Assembly (NCBI GenBank): GCA_947476695.1
Contig: CANJRD010000006.1
Coordinates: 1 to 64,000 of the forward strand
From: Rhodospirillaceae bacterium
GTDB taxonomy: Bacteria > Pseudomonadota > Alphaproteobacteria > Rhodospirillales > Rhodospirillaceae
Reading direction: 5' to 3'
DNA: 64,000 nt
Each line of letters starts with the position of its first letter. Within the stretch, counting starts at the first letter, position 1. The notes below the pieces were generated by a model. The model did not search any database. It was not told where the DNA came from and worked only from the letters and a program-made list of their open reading frames with translations. Positions 36,630-45,488 of this stretch are shown in pieces. Both the position numbers and the translations under genes were made by a program.

Positions 36630-37307
36630 TTAGAACGGCTTCACCTTGCCGAGGAACGCGACGATGCAGACCAGGGTCCAGATCGTCATGTTGGCCCAGC
36701 CGTGTTCGCGGCGGTTGACCTTCATCGCGGCTTCGCCCAGCACGCGCTGTTCGCCGCCGGCGGCGACCATCTCGAAGATGCCCTTCCAGCGCGCCGCGAC
36801 GATGCGGATCCACACGCCGTTCAGGATGATCAGGCCGAAGATGAAGATCTTCGCCTGCAGCCAATGGTCGGAGATCGGGCCACCGGTGATGATGCAGTAC
36901 AGCGAGAAGCCGCACAGGGAGGTGGTCATCAGGTGACGCCAGCGGATGTCCCACTTGTTCAGATTGAGGGCGGCCGGCGAACCGTGACCCTTGTAGATCG
37001 TGATGATCACGTAGATCCAAACGACCGCGATCACCCAGACCGGGATCAGCCACGCACCGGTGATCGGCGAGCCGTACCTGGTCGCCATGGTCAGGCCGAG
37101 CGCGAGCAGGATGATCAGGCAAAAGCGCGGCACGAGGTCGAGCTTCAGGCGGATTTCGCGCACGCGCAGACGTTCGGCAAGGTCCAGGTCTTCACGTGTG
37201 AGCTGTGAATCGCAGTAATAGACCCCCAAGTCCGAGCCCAGCCAGTAGCCGAACAGCAGGACGTGGACCCACAGCAGCACGTTGTATGGATCGATATAGA
37301 ATTCCAC
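36630..37307 (-). CDS. Small multi-pass membrane protein ending KPF (paralogue 1)
   Basis: 225 residues with about 5-6 predicted membrane helices and no leader. It is one of three paralogues in the window (also 48632 and 49321). Shared marks are an N-terminal helix with H-x-L-L-F-x-x-W-L-G-[ST]-D-[LV]-G-V (here HVLLFGYWLGSDLGV), a following cytoplasmic stretch rich in Arg/Leu (RVREIRLKLDLVPR), and the C-terminal residues KPF (FLGKVKPF). I do not recognise a named family; the His and layout recall CopD-like or heme-binding membrane proteins, but this is weak. A PNPOx-fold gene and an MFS gene lie upstream on the same strand. Confidence 0.7.
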   Translation of the reverse strand: MEFYIDPYNVLLWVHVLLFGYWLGSDLGVYYCDSQLTREDLDLAERLRVREIRLKLDLVPRFCLIILLALGLTMATRYGSPITGAWLIPVWVIAVVWIYVIITIYKGHGSPAALNLNKWDIRWRHLMTTSLCGFSLYCIITGGPISDHWLQAKIFIFGLIILNGVWIRIVAARWKGIFEMVAAGGEQRVLGEAAMKVNRREHGWANMTIWTLVCIVAFLGKVKPF

Positions 37308-37437
37308 GAGAATTTCCCCAGTTTAAGCGTGAGTTGGCCGGACCTTACCAGATGGCCCTAGGCTTCGCGAGCCCTTGAGAGCTTCGCGAAATGGGCAGGC
37401 CTATTGATGCCGAAGGTGCCTGAATTTGATGCGCTTT

Positions 37438-37881
37438 TTAGTCGCGCTTCATCACCACGGTCCCCAACAGGTCTTCGATCAGTTCAACGTCCACAACGAT
37501 ACCGACGCCCTTCTTTTCGGGGTCCTTGCCCTGCTCGGCGGGAATGGTCTTGGCCCACACCGCATCGCGTTCCGGCCCGCTTTCGACGATGCGTGCCTTG
37601 CCATGGAAGCGCAGCGTGGCGCCCTTGAACGCCGGCATCTCGGCGGCGCGCGCCGGATTGCGGTAATAGATCACGACATGCGGGTTGTCCTTCAGCTGCG
37701 TGAGCGACGTGCGCCAGCTGCGTTCCCAAAAGCAGAGCTGTTTGGGATTTAGAACCGCCACGCTGCCGCGCGGGCTGATCTGCGGCTTGCCGTCCTTGGA
37801 CGCGGTGCCGACCAGGCAGGCGGTGCCGTCGGCGAGCGCCTTGTCCAGAAGGTCAGCCATCAGTTGGGTCATTTCGATCAT
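37438..37881 (-). CDS. Pyridoxamine 5'-phosphate oxidase-fold protein
   Basis: 147 residues from the ATG at 37881 (MIEMTQLMADLLDKAL), which has GGAGAG 5 bases upstream. The split-barrel flavin fold is seen in GTACLVGTASKDGKPQISPRGS, LCFWERSWRTSLTQLKDNPHVVIYYRNP and GATLRFHGKARIVESG. Members bind FMN, F420 or heme and include general stress proteins. The particular cofactor and substrate cannot be assigned. It stands alone between a small membrane protein and an MFS carrier, all on the minus strand. Confidence 0.82.
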   Translation of the reverse strand: MIEMTQLMADLLDKALADGTACLVGTASKDGKPQISPRGSVAVLNPKQLCFWERSWRTSLTQLKDNPHVVIYYRNPARAAEMPAFKGATLRFHGKARIVESGPERDAVWAKTIPAEQGKDPEKKGVGIVVDVELIEDLLGTVVMKRD

Positions 37882-37933
37882 CGTGCTCTCCATCTCAGGG
37901 TGGACTAGCTATAGCCCAGGCCGCTTCGAAAAG

Positions 37934-37972
37934 AAAAACGCGCAGACGCCGTTTGGGCATCCACGCGTTTTT
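37934..37972 (-). terminator. Terminator between the MFS and PNPOx genes
   Basis: An outer stem AAAAACGCG/CGCGTTTTT (37934-37942 with 37964-37972) continues into an inner GACGCC/GGCATC pairing with one wobble. T-runs exist on both strands. It ends the minus-strand MFS transcript. Confidence 0.7.
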
Positions 37973-37994
37973 TGTACGCGAAGCTTCCTCCGGC

Positions 37995-39233
37995 TTATTC
38001 GGCCGGCTGAGCAACCGGCGCGAACTGCGGCGGGCGACCGAGCGTGCCGACCAGCGCGGCGCCGAGGACGAAGATGATCGACAGGCCGATCATCGAGCTG
38101 TCGTAGTTGCCGGTGGCGTCGAAGCTGCGGCCGACGGCCAGCGGGCCAAGGCCGACAGCCAGTTCGAAGAAGATGAACTGCCAGCCGTAGATCTCGCCGT
38201 AGTTCTTCAAGCCGAAGAAGCGCCCGACGAGGAAGGCCAGCACCTGCACTTCCGAACCCGCGGTCAGGCCGATCAGGATCGCGGCGACCTTGATCTGCAG
38301 TCCGGCTTCGAGCGTGCCCATCAGCATCAGCACGCCCGCGGCCGGCCCGATGATGAAGAGGGCCGCGACGTAAGGCGCGTGGAACTTGTCCACGAGGATG
38401 CCCATGAACAGGCGGCCGAGGATGATGCTGAAGCCCATGATCGCGGCAGTGCCGAGCGCGGTCGGCAGGTCGATGTTGGCGCCGCGTAGCAGCGGGACCA
38501 TGTGGTTGATCATCGACGCGGTGCCGGCGGTCACAAGGCAGTTGCCGATCGCGAGCTGCCAGAACTGCCGCGTTCCCATCGCTTCCTTCGTGCTCATGCC
38601 CAACTTGGCGATCGGGGCCGCGCCCGCGACGGTCGCCGGTGCGGCGCGGTCGTGGAAGAACAGGGCCACGGGGATAATCGCCGCGAAGGCGATGACCGCC
38701 AGGCCGACGTAACCCGCGCGCCAGTCGTTCTCGGCAATCAGGCTGCCGATGAACGGCGGCAAGAAGGTCGAGGCAATGCCCGTCCCAGCCAGCGTGATGC
38801 CCAGCGCGGTGCCGCGCTTCTTGTCGAACCACGTCGACACGCCGCGCGTCCACACCGTCGGGGTCGTACCGCTGCCGAGCAGCGACAGCAGCACCAGGCC
38901 GCCGTAGAACGTCATGATATTGCCGTTGATCTGCGTCATCAGCAGCAGGCCGATGCCAAGCATGATCAGCGAGACGATGCCGATTTTGCGCGGCGCGATC
39001 CGGTCGCAGATACGGCCGAGGAACGGTGCGGTGACGATGGCGCCGACCACCATGCAAAGCGACGCGAGCGACACCTGGCCGCGCGTCCAGCCGAACGTCT
39101 TTTCCAGCGGCAGGAAGAACACGCCGAGCGTCATGATCGGCGCACCGATCATCCCGACGCCAACGCCCGCAGAGGCGGCGACAATGACCTTCCAGCCTTG
39201 CTTAAACTCACCCCAACCCGAATCCATAAGCAT
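37995..39233 (-). CDS. MFS transporter (monocarboxylate/oxalate-formate type), copy 2
   Basis: 412 residues with about 12 membrane helices, a paralogue of the carrier at 14529. Shared features are FKQGWKVIVAASAGVGVGM in helix 1, FGWTRGQVSLAS, GRICDRIAPRKIG between helices 2 and 3, TTPTVWTRGVSTWFDKKRGTALGITLAGTGIAS (core TRGVSTWFDKKRG), and the C-terminal FGLKNYGEIYGWQF. Its partner enzyme genes are not adjacent here. A monocarboxylate or dicarboxylate substrate is likely but not shown. Confidence 0.88.
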   Translation of the reverse strand: MLMDSGWGEFKQGWKVIVAASAGVGVGMIGAPIMTLGVFFLPLEKTFGWTRGQVSLASLCMVVGAIVTAPFLGRICDRIAPRKIGIVSLIMLGIGLLLMTQINGNIMTFYGGLVLLSLLGSGTTPTVWTRGVSTWFDKKRGTALGITLAGTGIASTFLPPFIGSLIAENDWRAGYVGLAVIAFAAIIPVALFFHDRAAPATVAGAAPIAKLGMSTKEAMGTRQFWQLAIGNCLVTAGTASMINHMVPLLRGANIDLPTALGTAAIMGFSIILGRLFMGILVDKFHAPYVAALFIIGPAAGVLMLMGTLEAGLQIKVAAILIGLTAGSEVQVLAFLVGRFFGLKNYGEIYGWQFIFFELAVGLGPLAVGRSFDATGNYDSSMIGLSIIFVLGAALVGTLGRPPQFAPVAQPAE

Positions 39234-39388
39234 CCCCCAAACGGAAGTGAAATATTAGCCCCGCGGGCCGAACAGTGCAGTTTTATTGCGGGGGCTGCAA
39301 CGGGTTAGTCTTGCTTAGACGATCTGCTGATAGCTGGTTTGAAAGGTGTGTTAGGGGGCCGTGCTGAGGCCGCACGCTTCGAACAGCA

Positions 39389-39421
39389 AAACGCCCGTCA
39401 CCTGCGTGGCGGGCGTTTCTT
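39389..39421. terminator. Bidirectional terminator-like hairpin
   Basis: A 13-base-pair stem AAACGCCCGTCAC/GTGGCGGGCGTTT (39389-39401 with 39406-39418, one wobble), loop CTGC. It lies just beyond the stop of the surface-protein gene on the minus strand. Confidence 0.8.
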
Positions 39422-39442
39422 CATCGTCCAGCTTGCGCGACC

Positions 39443-40153
39443 TTACTGCGCGTTACCCTGGTCGACGATTTGCCATGACCCATCGCTTTGCTGACACGCC
39501 GTTCCGAAAGCCTGCGTGCGCTTCCCGTCAATGGTGATCTGCTGCTGGAACTCGCGACAAACGCGGCCATCGTTCGTGTGCCCTTCGCGCGTCGGCGTAA
39601 CGGTGCCGTAAGTGCCGCCATCGTTCCATTTGACCGGATCGGAGATCGGCGAAGCCGTGGCCATGATGAAGGCGTTCTCCTGCGCGCGGATCGAGGCTTC
39701 CGTCATGCGGTCGTAGATGGACCAATTCCAAGCCTACAGGCCGAGGTACGGATAAGCCCAATACGGATCGTTGTAGTAACCAAAGCCTGCGAAGCGCGGC
39801 CCGTAGGTGCGGTAGCCCCAAGGACGACCGCCCCAACCGCCATTCCATCGACGGGGACCGCCGTACCCATAGGCCCAAGCGCCGCCGCGCCCGCCGCCGC
39901 CGCGATACGCCGGCCCGCCGTGTCCGAAGTCGCGGCCACCGCCACGCCAGTTGTTGTTGCCGCGGAAGTTGCCGGAAGGCCCGCCGCCGCCACGTCCGAA
40001 GTTCTGGCCCCCGCGACCGCCGTGATCACCGCCGCCACCGCGCTGCGCCAACGCCGGGCCGGCGATCAGGATTGTTGCAAGGAACGCGCCGGCAGCCGCG
40101 CTTAGAAACGTGCGGGCTGTGAAGCGGGGGGACTTCTGCGCGGTCATGGTCAT
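39443..40153 (-). pseudogene. RT0821/Lpp0805-type surface protein gene split by an in-frame TAG
   Basis: The N-terminal part (40153-39737, 139 residues) has a signal peptide ending GPALAQ and a very Gly/Arg/Tyr-rich region (GGGGDHGGRGG). It ends at a TAG codon (39736-39734). The same frame continues at once with AWNWSIYDR and then a second part (39706-39443, 87 residues) that carries the C-terminal 17-kDa-antigen-like domain: GTVTPTREG, CREFQQQITIDG and ACQQSDGSWQI. There are exactly nine codons between the TAG and the ATG at 39706, and no ribosome site before that ATG. This is one gene of about 236 codons with a nonsense codon, unless TAG is read through or is a sequence error. The intact small relative at 57659 has the same C-terminal signature. 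Confidence 0.75.
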
Positions 40154-40422
40154 TGGCTCCTCAACGCGGCGGTCTCTGCCGTTGCAAATTCATATGACGG
40201 TAAATGTGGGCGAACTCGTGGCGTTGCCGCAATCTTTTGAAACTCTGAACGCCCAGCGCGATGCCTCACTACCGCCGCGAGAAAACCAAGCCATCGGATC
40301 GCTTGGCGTTTGCGCCGATCCGGCCTAGAACCGTGCTGCACTGCACAAGCGTGGGGCTGCGCAGTGCGCCGATCGGGCTGGGTGTTCAAAGCCGGCACCT
40401 GCGAACCAGGGGAACGCGAGAG

Positions 40423-41466
40423 ATGGCGAAAAAGCCACCGGCAGCTAATCGCAAGCGCATCAATTTGGCGCTGCAAGGCGGCGGCGCGCATGGCGCCTTC
40501 ACGTGGGGCGTGCTGGATCGCCTGATGCGCGACGGTCGTATCTTCATCGACGGCATCAGCGGGACGAGCGCCGGCGCGATGAACGCGGTGGTGTTCACCG
40601 ATGGCTTCATCAAGGGCGGCCGCCAGGGCGCGATCGACTGGCTTGCGACATTCTGGCGGGCCGTGAGCGAGAAGTCTGTGATCTCCTCCGGACATCACAG
40701 CGTTCCCTGGTTCATGCAGCGGGGTGACAAGAACTGGCGGGTCGACAATCATCCGATGTTCGCGATGGCCGATTTCATCGGCCGTATGTTCTCGCCCTAT
40801 CAGACCAATCCGCTCGATATCAATCCGCTGCGCGAGATTCTGTCGGAGATGGTGGACTTCGAGGGCTTGCGTCGCCGCAATGACATCCGCCTGTTCGTGT
40901 CGGCCACCAACGTGCGCACATGCAAGCTGAAGGTCTTCCACACCGACGAGATGTATGTGGAATCGCTGCTGGCCTCGGCCTGCATTCCGACGATGTTCCG
41001 CGCCGTGGAGTTCCAGGGCGAGCAATATTGGGATGGCGGCTATCTTGCCAACCCGGCGATCGCGCCGCTGATCCATGAGTGCGAGTCAAAGGATGTGGTC
41101 ATCGTCCAGATCAATCCGATGACCCGGCCCGAAGTGCCGACGTCGACGCGCGAGATACTGAACCGCATTAACGAGGTCAGCTTCAACTCCACGCTGGTGC
41201 GCGAGATGGGGAATATCGCGCTGATCTCGGAGCTGGTCAGCCAGGGCAAGCTGCGCGATACGCCTTATCAAAGCGTCAACTTCCACATGATCGCCGCTGA
41301 AGAAGAAATGAGCCGCCTCGGCGCGGCGTCAAAGATGAACGCCGACTGGGCCTTCCTCAGTCATCTCTACGAGCTCGGCGTCACGACCGCCGATAAATGG
41401 CTGGCGGAGAATTTCGAAAGCCTCAACGTCAAGTCGACGCTCGACACCGTGAAGACCTACTACTAG
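40423..41466 (+). CDS. Patatin-like phospholipase
   Basis: 347 residues without a leader. The ATG at 40423 follows GGGGAACGCGAGAG. The patatin catalytic set is complete: oxyanion loop GGGAHGAFTWG (about residues 17-27), nucleophile elbow GTSAG, and the Asp in WDGGYLANP. The family hydrolyses acyl chains from lipids by a Ser-Asp dyad. The C-terminal part (INPMTRPEVPTSTREIL) is like that of many alphaproteobacterial and gammaproteobacterial patatins. It is convergent with the DUF885 gene, 7 bases away. Role in lipid turnover or polyhydroxyalkanoate metabolism is open. Confidence 0.9.
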   Translation: MAKKPPAANRKRINLALQGGGAHGAFTWGVLDRLMRDGRIFIDGISGTSAGAMNAVVFTDGFIKGGRQGAIDWLATFWRAVSEKSVISSGHHSVPWFMQRGDKNWRVDNHPMFAMADFIGRMFSPYQTNPLDINPLREILSEMVDFEGLRRRNDIRLFVSATNVRTCKLKVFHTDEMYVESLLASACIPTMFRAVEFQGEQYWDGGYLANPAIAPLIHECESKDVVIVQINPMTRPEVPTSTREILNRINEVSFNSTLVREMGNIALISELVSQGKLRDTPYQSVNFHMIAAEEEMSRLGAASKMNADWAFLSHLYELGVTTADKWLAENFESLNVKSTLDTVKTYY

Positions 41467-41473
41467 CGCAAGC

Positions 41474-43294
41474 TCAGCCTTTCAGGCGCGCGGCGGTCCA
41501 GGCGTTCACGCTGTCTTCGAGGAAGCTCAAGGGCAGGGCGCCCGCGGCCAGCACCAGATCGTGATAGGCGCGGATGTCGAACTTTGCGCCGAGCTTCTTT
41601 TTCGCGGCCTCGCGCAGATCGAAGATCTTGGTCATGCCGATCTTGTAGGACGTGGCCTGTCCGGGCATCACGATGTAGCGCTCGGCGGAATTCGCGCAGT
41701 CCTGTTCCGAGTTCGGCGTGTTCTCGCGCATATAGGCGATGGCCTGCTCGCGCGACCATTTCCACTTCGTGCCGTGCAGGCCTGTGTCGACGACCAGCCG
41801 TACCGCCCGCCACAGTTCGTTGTTGAGACGTCCGAAGTCGGAATAGGGGTCCTGATAGAACCCGAAGTCCTTCGGCATGCGCTCGCAATACAACGCCCAG
41901 CCTTCGACATACGCGGTGTAGCCGTCGGCGAAGCGCCTGAACTTCGGCAGGTCGTCCATTTCCTGCGAGATCGAGATCTGCATGTGATGGCCGGGCACTG
42001 CCTCGTGATAGGTCAGCGATTCCATGTCGTACTTGGGCTGGGTCTTCATATCGAAGGTGTTCACGTAGAAGACACCCGGCCGCTTGTCGAAAGCGCCGGG
42101 CGGTTCGTAGAACGCCGAAGTCGATGACTCCTCGCGGAACGGCTCGACCACCTTGATCGTCAGTTCCGCCTTCGGCTGCCGGCCGAACATGTCGCCGAGC
42201 CGTATCTTCATCGCATCCACGATCTCATGCGCGCGGGCGACGTAGGCCTTTTTGCCGTCGTCGCTTTGCGCGAAGAAGAATTGCGGGTCGGTGTGAAGGT
42301 GCGCGAAGAACGCCTTGAGGTCGCCGTCGAACTTTACCTGTTTCATGATTGCCCGCATCTCGGCATGGATGCGCGCGACGTCGCGCAGCCCGAATTCGTG
42401 AATCTGATCCGGCGTCATGTCGGTGGTGGTCTGGTACTTCAGGCAGTGCGCGTAATAGGCCTCGCCGTCGGGCAAGTGCCACACGCCGTCCTGTGTGCCG
42501 GCGCGCGCTGCTTGCGCTTCGGCGAAGGCGACGAGTTTCTGGAACGCAGGACCCAGCACTTTCGTCAGGGCGCTTTGCGCATCCGCGCGCAGCTTCTGCT
42601 TGGCGCTGTCGTCGATTTTCAGCGCGTCGATCTTCGTCTTGATGTCTTCGAGCAGCACGCTGTCCTTGCCGCTCGCGAACGGCGCGCCGCCGAGCAGGTT
42701 GCGGCAATCGCGGATGACGTTGGCATAGACGAACTTCGGCGCCAGTACGCCGGCGGCCTCGCCGCGGCGCATCTTGTCGATCACCTGATCCATCAGCTTG
42801 TCCACCGCAACCAGGCGCGCGATGTAGGCTTGCGCATCGGCTGTGCTTTCAACGCGATGCATGTTGATCAGGAATGTCGGGATCGTTTGCTGCCAGCCGA
42901 ACATCTGGTTGACCGGATACTCGTGGTGCCGCCAGCGATAGTTGGCGATCCGGTGTTCGGACTCGTATGCGTAGAGCCGGTAGCTCATGCGCCCGACATC
43001 GTTCAGCGCCGCCGGTTTGAAAAGGCGCCGCAGATCGGCCAGGTCCTGCTTGCTGAGCGCGAGGTCTGAGTCCGCCTGGGCCTCGCTGATGTCGTCCCAT
43101 TTGTCGGTGTTGGTCTTCAGCCCGAGATAGCCCTGCCCCATGGGGCTGCGCGCGATCCACGTTTGGAAGCGCTCCTCCAGCCAGGCATTCAGCCGATCGG
43201 TTTCGGTGGCGGCCTGGCCTGCCTTGGCCACGTGCGGCAGGGCCGCTGAGGCGGTGGTCGCGGCAAGGAAATGGCGGCGCGTCAGGAAGGTCAT
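41474..43294 (-). CDS. Exported DUF885-family zinc-peptidase-like protein
   Basis: 606 residues, the usual length for DUF885. The ATG at 43294 has GGAGTG upstream and begins a twin-arginine leader (TRRHFLAATTASAALPHVAKA). The metal-binding motif is YHEAVPGHHMQ (H-E-x-x-x-G-H-H) in the C-terminal half, preceded by GVFYVNTFDMKTQPKYDMESLT. Other family blocks are FADGYTAYVEGWALYCE and GQATSYKIGMTKIFDLREAA. The fold is like M32-type carboxypeptidases; peptide or small-molecule hydrolase activity in the periplasm is expected, with the substrate unknown. Confidence 0.9.
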   Translation of the reverse strand: MTFLTRRHFLAATTASAALPHVAKAGQAATETDRLNAWLEERFQTWIARSPMGQGYLGLKTNTDKWDDISEAQADSDLALSKQDLADLRRLFKPAALNDVGRMSYRLYAYESEHRIANYRWRHHEYPVNQMFGWQQTIPTFLINMHRVESTADAQAYIARLVAVDKLMDQVIDKMRRGEAAGVLAPKFVYANVIRDCRNLLGGAPFASGKDSVLLEDIKTKIDALKIDDSAKQKLRADAQSALTKVLGPAFQKLVAFAEAQAARAGTQDGVWHLPDGEAYYAHCLKYQTTTDMTPDQIHEFGLRDVARIHAEMRAIMKQVKFDGDLKAFFAHLHTDPQFFFAQSDDGKKAYVARAHEIVDAMKIRLGDMFGRQPKAELTIKVVEPFREESSTSAFYEPPGAFDKRPGVFYVNTFDMKTQPKYDMESLTYHEAVPGHHMQISISQEMDDLPKFRRFADGYTAYVEGWALYCERMPKDFGFYQDPYSDFGRLNNELWRAVRLVVDTGLHGTKWKWSREQAIAYMRENTPNSEQDCANSAERYIVMPGQATSYKIGMTKIFDLREAAKKKLGAKFDIRAYHDLVLAAGALPLSFLEDSVNAWTAARLKG

Positions 43295-43434
43295 ACAGGC
43301 ACTCCGTGGGGGGATTTGGCCAGACTTTGCACCGTAAACGGTCAATCTGGCATCCGGCTTGCATTGTTATCCACAGCCAGGAGCGCGGCCGGAGGCATCG
43401 GCGGCCGCGATTACAACTGGCAGGGAAGACAAAG

Positions 43435-44016
43435 ATGGACCTGTCATCGATCAACAACACGTTGTTGTCGCTGCAGAATCTGCCCGCCGACCAATCGTCG
43501 ATGGGCGCCGTAGCGGCTGAGGACGGACAGAAAGCCGACCCTGAAAAGGTCGACGCTGGTGGGCAAGATCTGCCTACCGCGGAGGCCGCTCAGGCAGCTT
43601 CTGCCACGTCGGGTGCGTCGAGCGCGACCTTGAGCGCGGAGATGCAAGCATTGCTGTTGCAGACCCAGGAGAGCAACGCGGCGCTGAGCCTGCTCCAGAC
43701 GGGCAATGCGGGCGGCAGCGGGCTCCTGTCCGCTTGGGGTGAGGACGACAGCGACCCGGAGGACTGGTTCACGACCAGCGCCAACGCCATCGGCGCCGAC
43801 ACCTCCAAGTTCCTGAAACAGGTTCAGGCCACGAATTCGTCAACGATATCAAATGCCTCGGCTCCCGACACGAGCCAAAGCGTGGCGCAGATGCAGGCCA
43901 TCCTGGCCGATTTCCTCAATAGCGTGTCCGCCACGGACAGCATCGACGCCTCCAATCAGACCCTTATGTCGTTGATGGGTGGGGTCGGGGGCGCTGGGTT
44001 GGCTGAGGACGGGTGA
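43435..44016 (+). CDS. Unrecognised Ser/Ala-rich, cysteine-free protein
   Basis: 193 residues from the ATG at 43435, which has AGGGAAGAC upstream. No domain is recognised and there is no signal peptide or membrane helix. It starts MDLSSINNTLLSLQNL and is rich in Ser, Ala, Asp and Gln with no Cys. It has predicted helices around 60-85 (SATLSAEMQALLLQTQESNA) and at the C-terminus (DTSQSVAQMQAILADFLNSV). It precedes the coiled-coil protein at 44066 by 49 bases on the same strand, so the two are probably one operon. Possibilities include a secreted or adaptor protein for that partner. Confidence 0.65.
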   Translation: MDLSSINNTLLSLQNLPADQSSMGAVAAEDGQKADPEKVDAGGQDLPTAEAAQAASATSGASSATLSAEMQALLLQTQESNAALSLLQTGNAGGSGLLSAWGEDDSDPEDWFTTSANAIGADTSKFLKQVQATNSSTISNASAPDTSQSVAQMQAILADFLNSVSATDSIDASNQTLMSLMGGVGGAGLAEDG

Positions 44017-44065
44017 GCTGTTAGAGTAGGGCCGCCTTAAGGGCCCAAACAGAAGGTTTGGCTAT

Positions 44066-45373
44066 ATGACGACGATCAGCGGAACCTCTTCCGCTTCATA
44101 CTCCACGGGGTCGGCTGCAAGCACCCTCGCGGAGCAGCAGCAGCAGAACCAGACCAACATTCTGGTCGAGAACGCGCGCACGGCGACCAGTGGCGCGCGT
44201 GGATCGCTGGCCTCTGGCGGCTCGGGCGCTTCTGTCACCGTTCTGGGATCTCAGTACAACGACGACGGTACGTCGCTGTTCGGCAGTCTGCCGTCGCAGA
44301 ACACAACCATCATGAACAACATCATCCAGACCGCGATGAAGCGGTTTCAGGATTTGAAGCAGCAGATCGACGATAAGGCCGCCGCGCGCACCGCCGACAT
44401 CGAAGCGCAGAACGAGTCCTGGATCAAAGTGAAGGCGGGCATCAACACCGCGGAGGCCACCGTCGCAACGGCGCAGGACAGCGTGAAGGAAGTGCAGAAC
44501 CTCCTGCTCGGTCTGCGCAGCACGATCTCGCTTGCTGGCCAGCCGAAGGAAGACGTCAAACTGCGTGCCGGCCAGTTCGACGACACCTTCAACGCGATCA
44601 ATAACTATGCCGAGACGGGCGGAAAACAGACGAACCTGACCGGCGACATCAATCGCATCGACTTCACGCCGAACCAGATCCAGTACACCAGCGATAACCA
44701 TTCATCGCAGTCGTTCCTGAACGGCACCTACATCGCGACGGATTACCGTATCAAGGCGGCCGACGGCACCGTATGGGTTCCCGATCTTGGCACGGACACC
44801 CTGACGCACTATTCCGAAATTCAGGGAATGAAGCAGAAGTTCACCACGGCGGGCATCGAACTCGACGACAGCACATCGACGCGCACGGGCGTTAAGCTCG
44901 TCAGCTATGACGCGAAGACGAAAGCGATCTCGATGGCCATCACGATCAATCCGGACGATCCGCCGCGTATCGTCAACGGCACGCTGGAGAAGACGGGTAT
45001 CGGCCTCATGCCGTCCTGGTTCTACGACAACCTCACCACCGCCGATGGCCGCAAGCGCGCACAAACCGACGTCAACAAGGCCGAAGTCAATCTGACGTCG
45101 GCGTCCGCGACGGTGCAGATGGCCGCCAACCAGGTGGCCTCGGATTCCCGCAAGGTCGATGCGAAGCTGTCGGAACTGACCCGGCAGTCGATGACCGTGC
45201 AGACCGATCAATTGAAAGAGTCGCAGGACTTGCAGCAGAAAAGTATCCAGCAGCTCGTTGCCCTGCAGACCAACCTCAAGAGCCTGCAAAACACGCAGTC
45301 TAACTATCTGAACATGCTGGCCGGTTCGGTTGACGATCCGGTCGGGTCCCAGCTCTTGAATATGTCGGTCTAG
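44066..45373 (+). CDS. Unrecognised cysteine-free protein with helical ends (flagellin-like layout)
   Basis: 435 residues without a classical leader. The layout is a Ser/Thr/Gln/Asn-rich N-terminus (STLAEQQQQNQTNILVENAR), a long helical coiled-coil region (about 85-165), a beta-rich middle domain (about 185-315), a second coiled coil (about 335-415) and a short tail LLNMSV. Two terminal coiled coils around a variable centre, no Cys, and no leader recall flagellins and hook-associated proteins, but the flagellin signature sequences are not seen, and no flagellar gene is near. Export by type I or a flagellar-like system is possible. GAAGG precedes the ATG. Confidence 0.65.
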   Translation: MTTISGTSSASYSTGSAASTLAEQQQQNQTNILVENARTATSGARGSLASGGSGASVTVLGSQYNDDGTSLFGSLPSQNTTIMNNIIQTAMKRFQDLKQQIDDKAAARTADIEAQNESWIKVKAGINTAEATVATAQDSVKEVQNLLLGLRSTISLAGQPKEDVKLRAGQFDDTFNAINNYAETGGKQTNLTGDINRIDFTPNQIQYTSDNHSSQSFLNGTYIATDYRIKAADGTVWVPDLGTDTLTHYSEIQGMKQKFTTAGIELDDSTSTRTGVKLVSYDAKTKAISMAITINPDDPPRIVNGTLEKTGIGLMPSWFYDNLTTADGRKRAQTDVNKAEVNLTSASATVQMAANQVASDSRKVDAKLSELTRQSMTVQTDQLKESQDLQQKSIQQLVALQTNLKSLQNTQSNYLNMLAGSVDDPVGSQLLNMSV

Positions 45374-45488
45374 TCGCTGGAAGGTGATTTCGGCCTTCCG
45401 GCCGGCACCGCTTTCTCCCTCCAAAACGACACAATACGAGTCTATGCTCCCGTTCCCTCAACCCCGGGGTTCATTAAGGAGCACTGAC

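Noticed and set aside
39443-39706. Separate 87-residue protein starting at the ATG at 39706
   Set aside because: No ribosome site, no leader, and the frame is continuous with the gene upstream except for one TAG; treated as part of the split gene.
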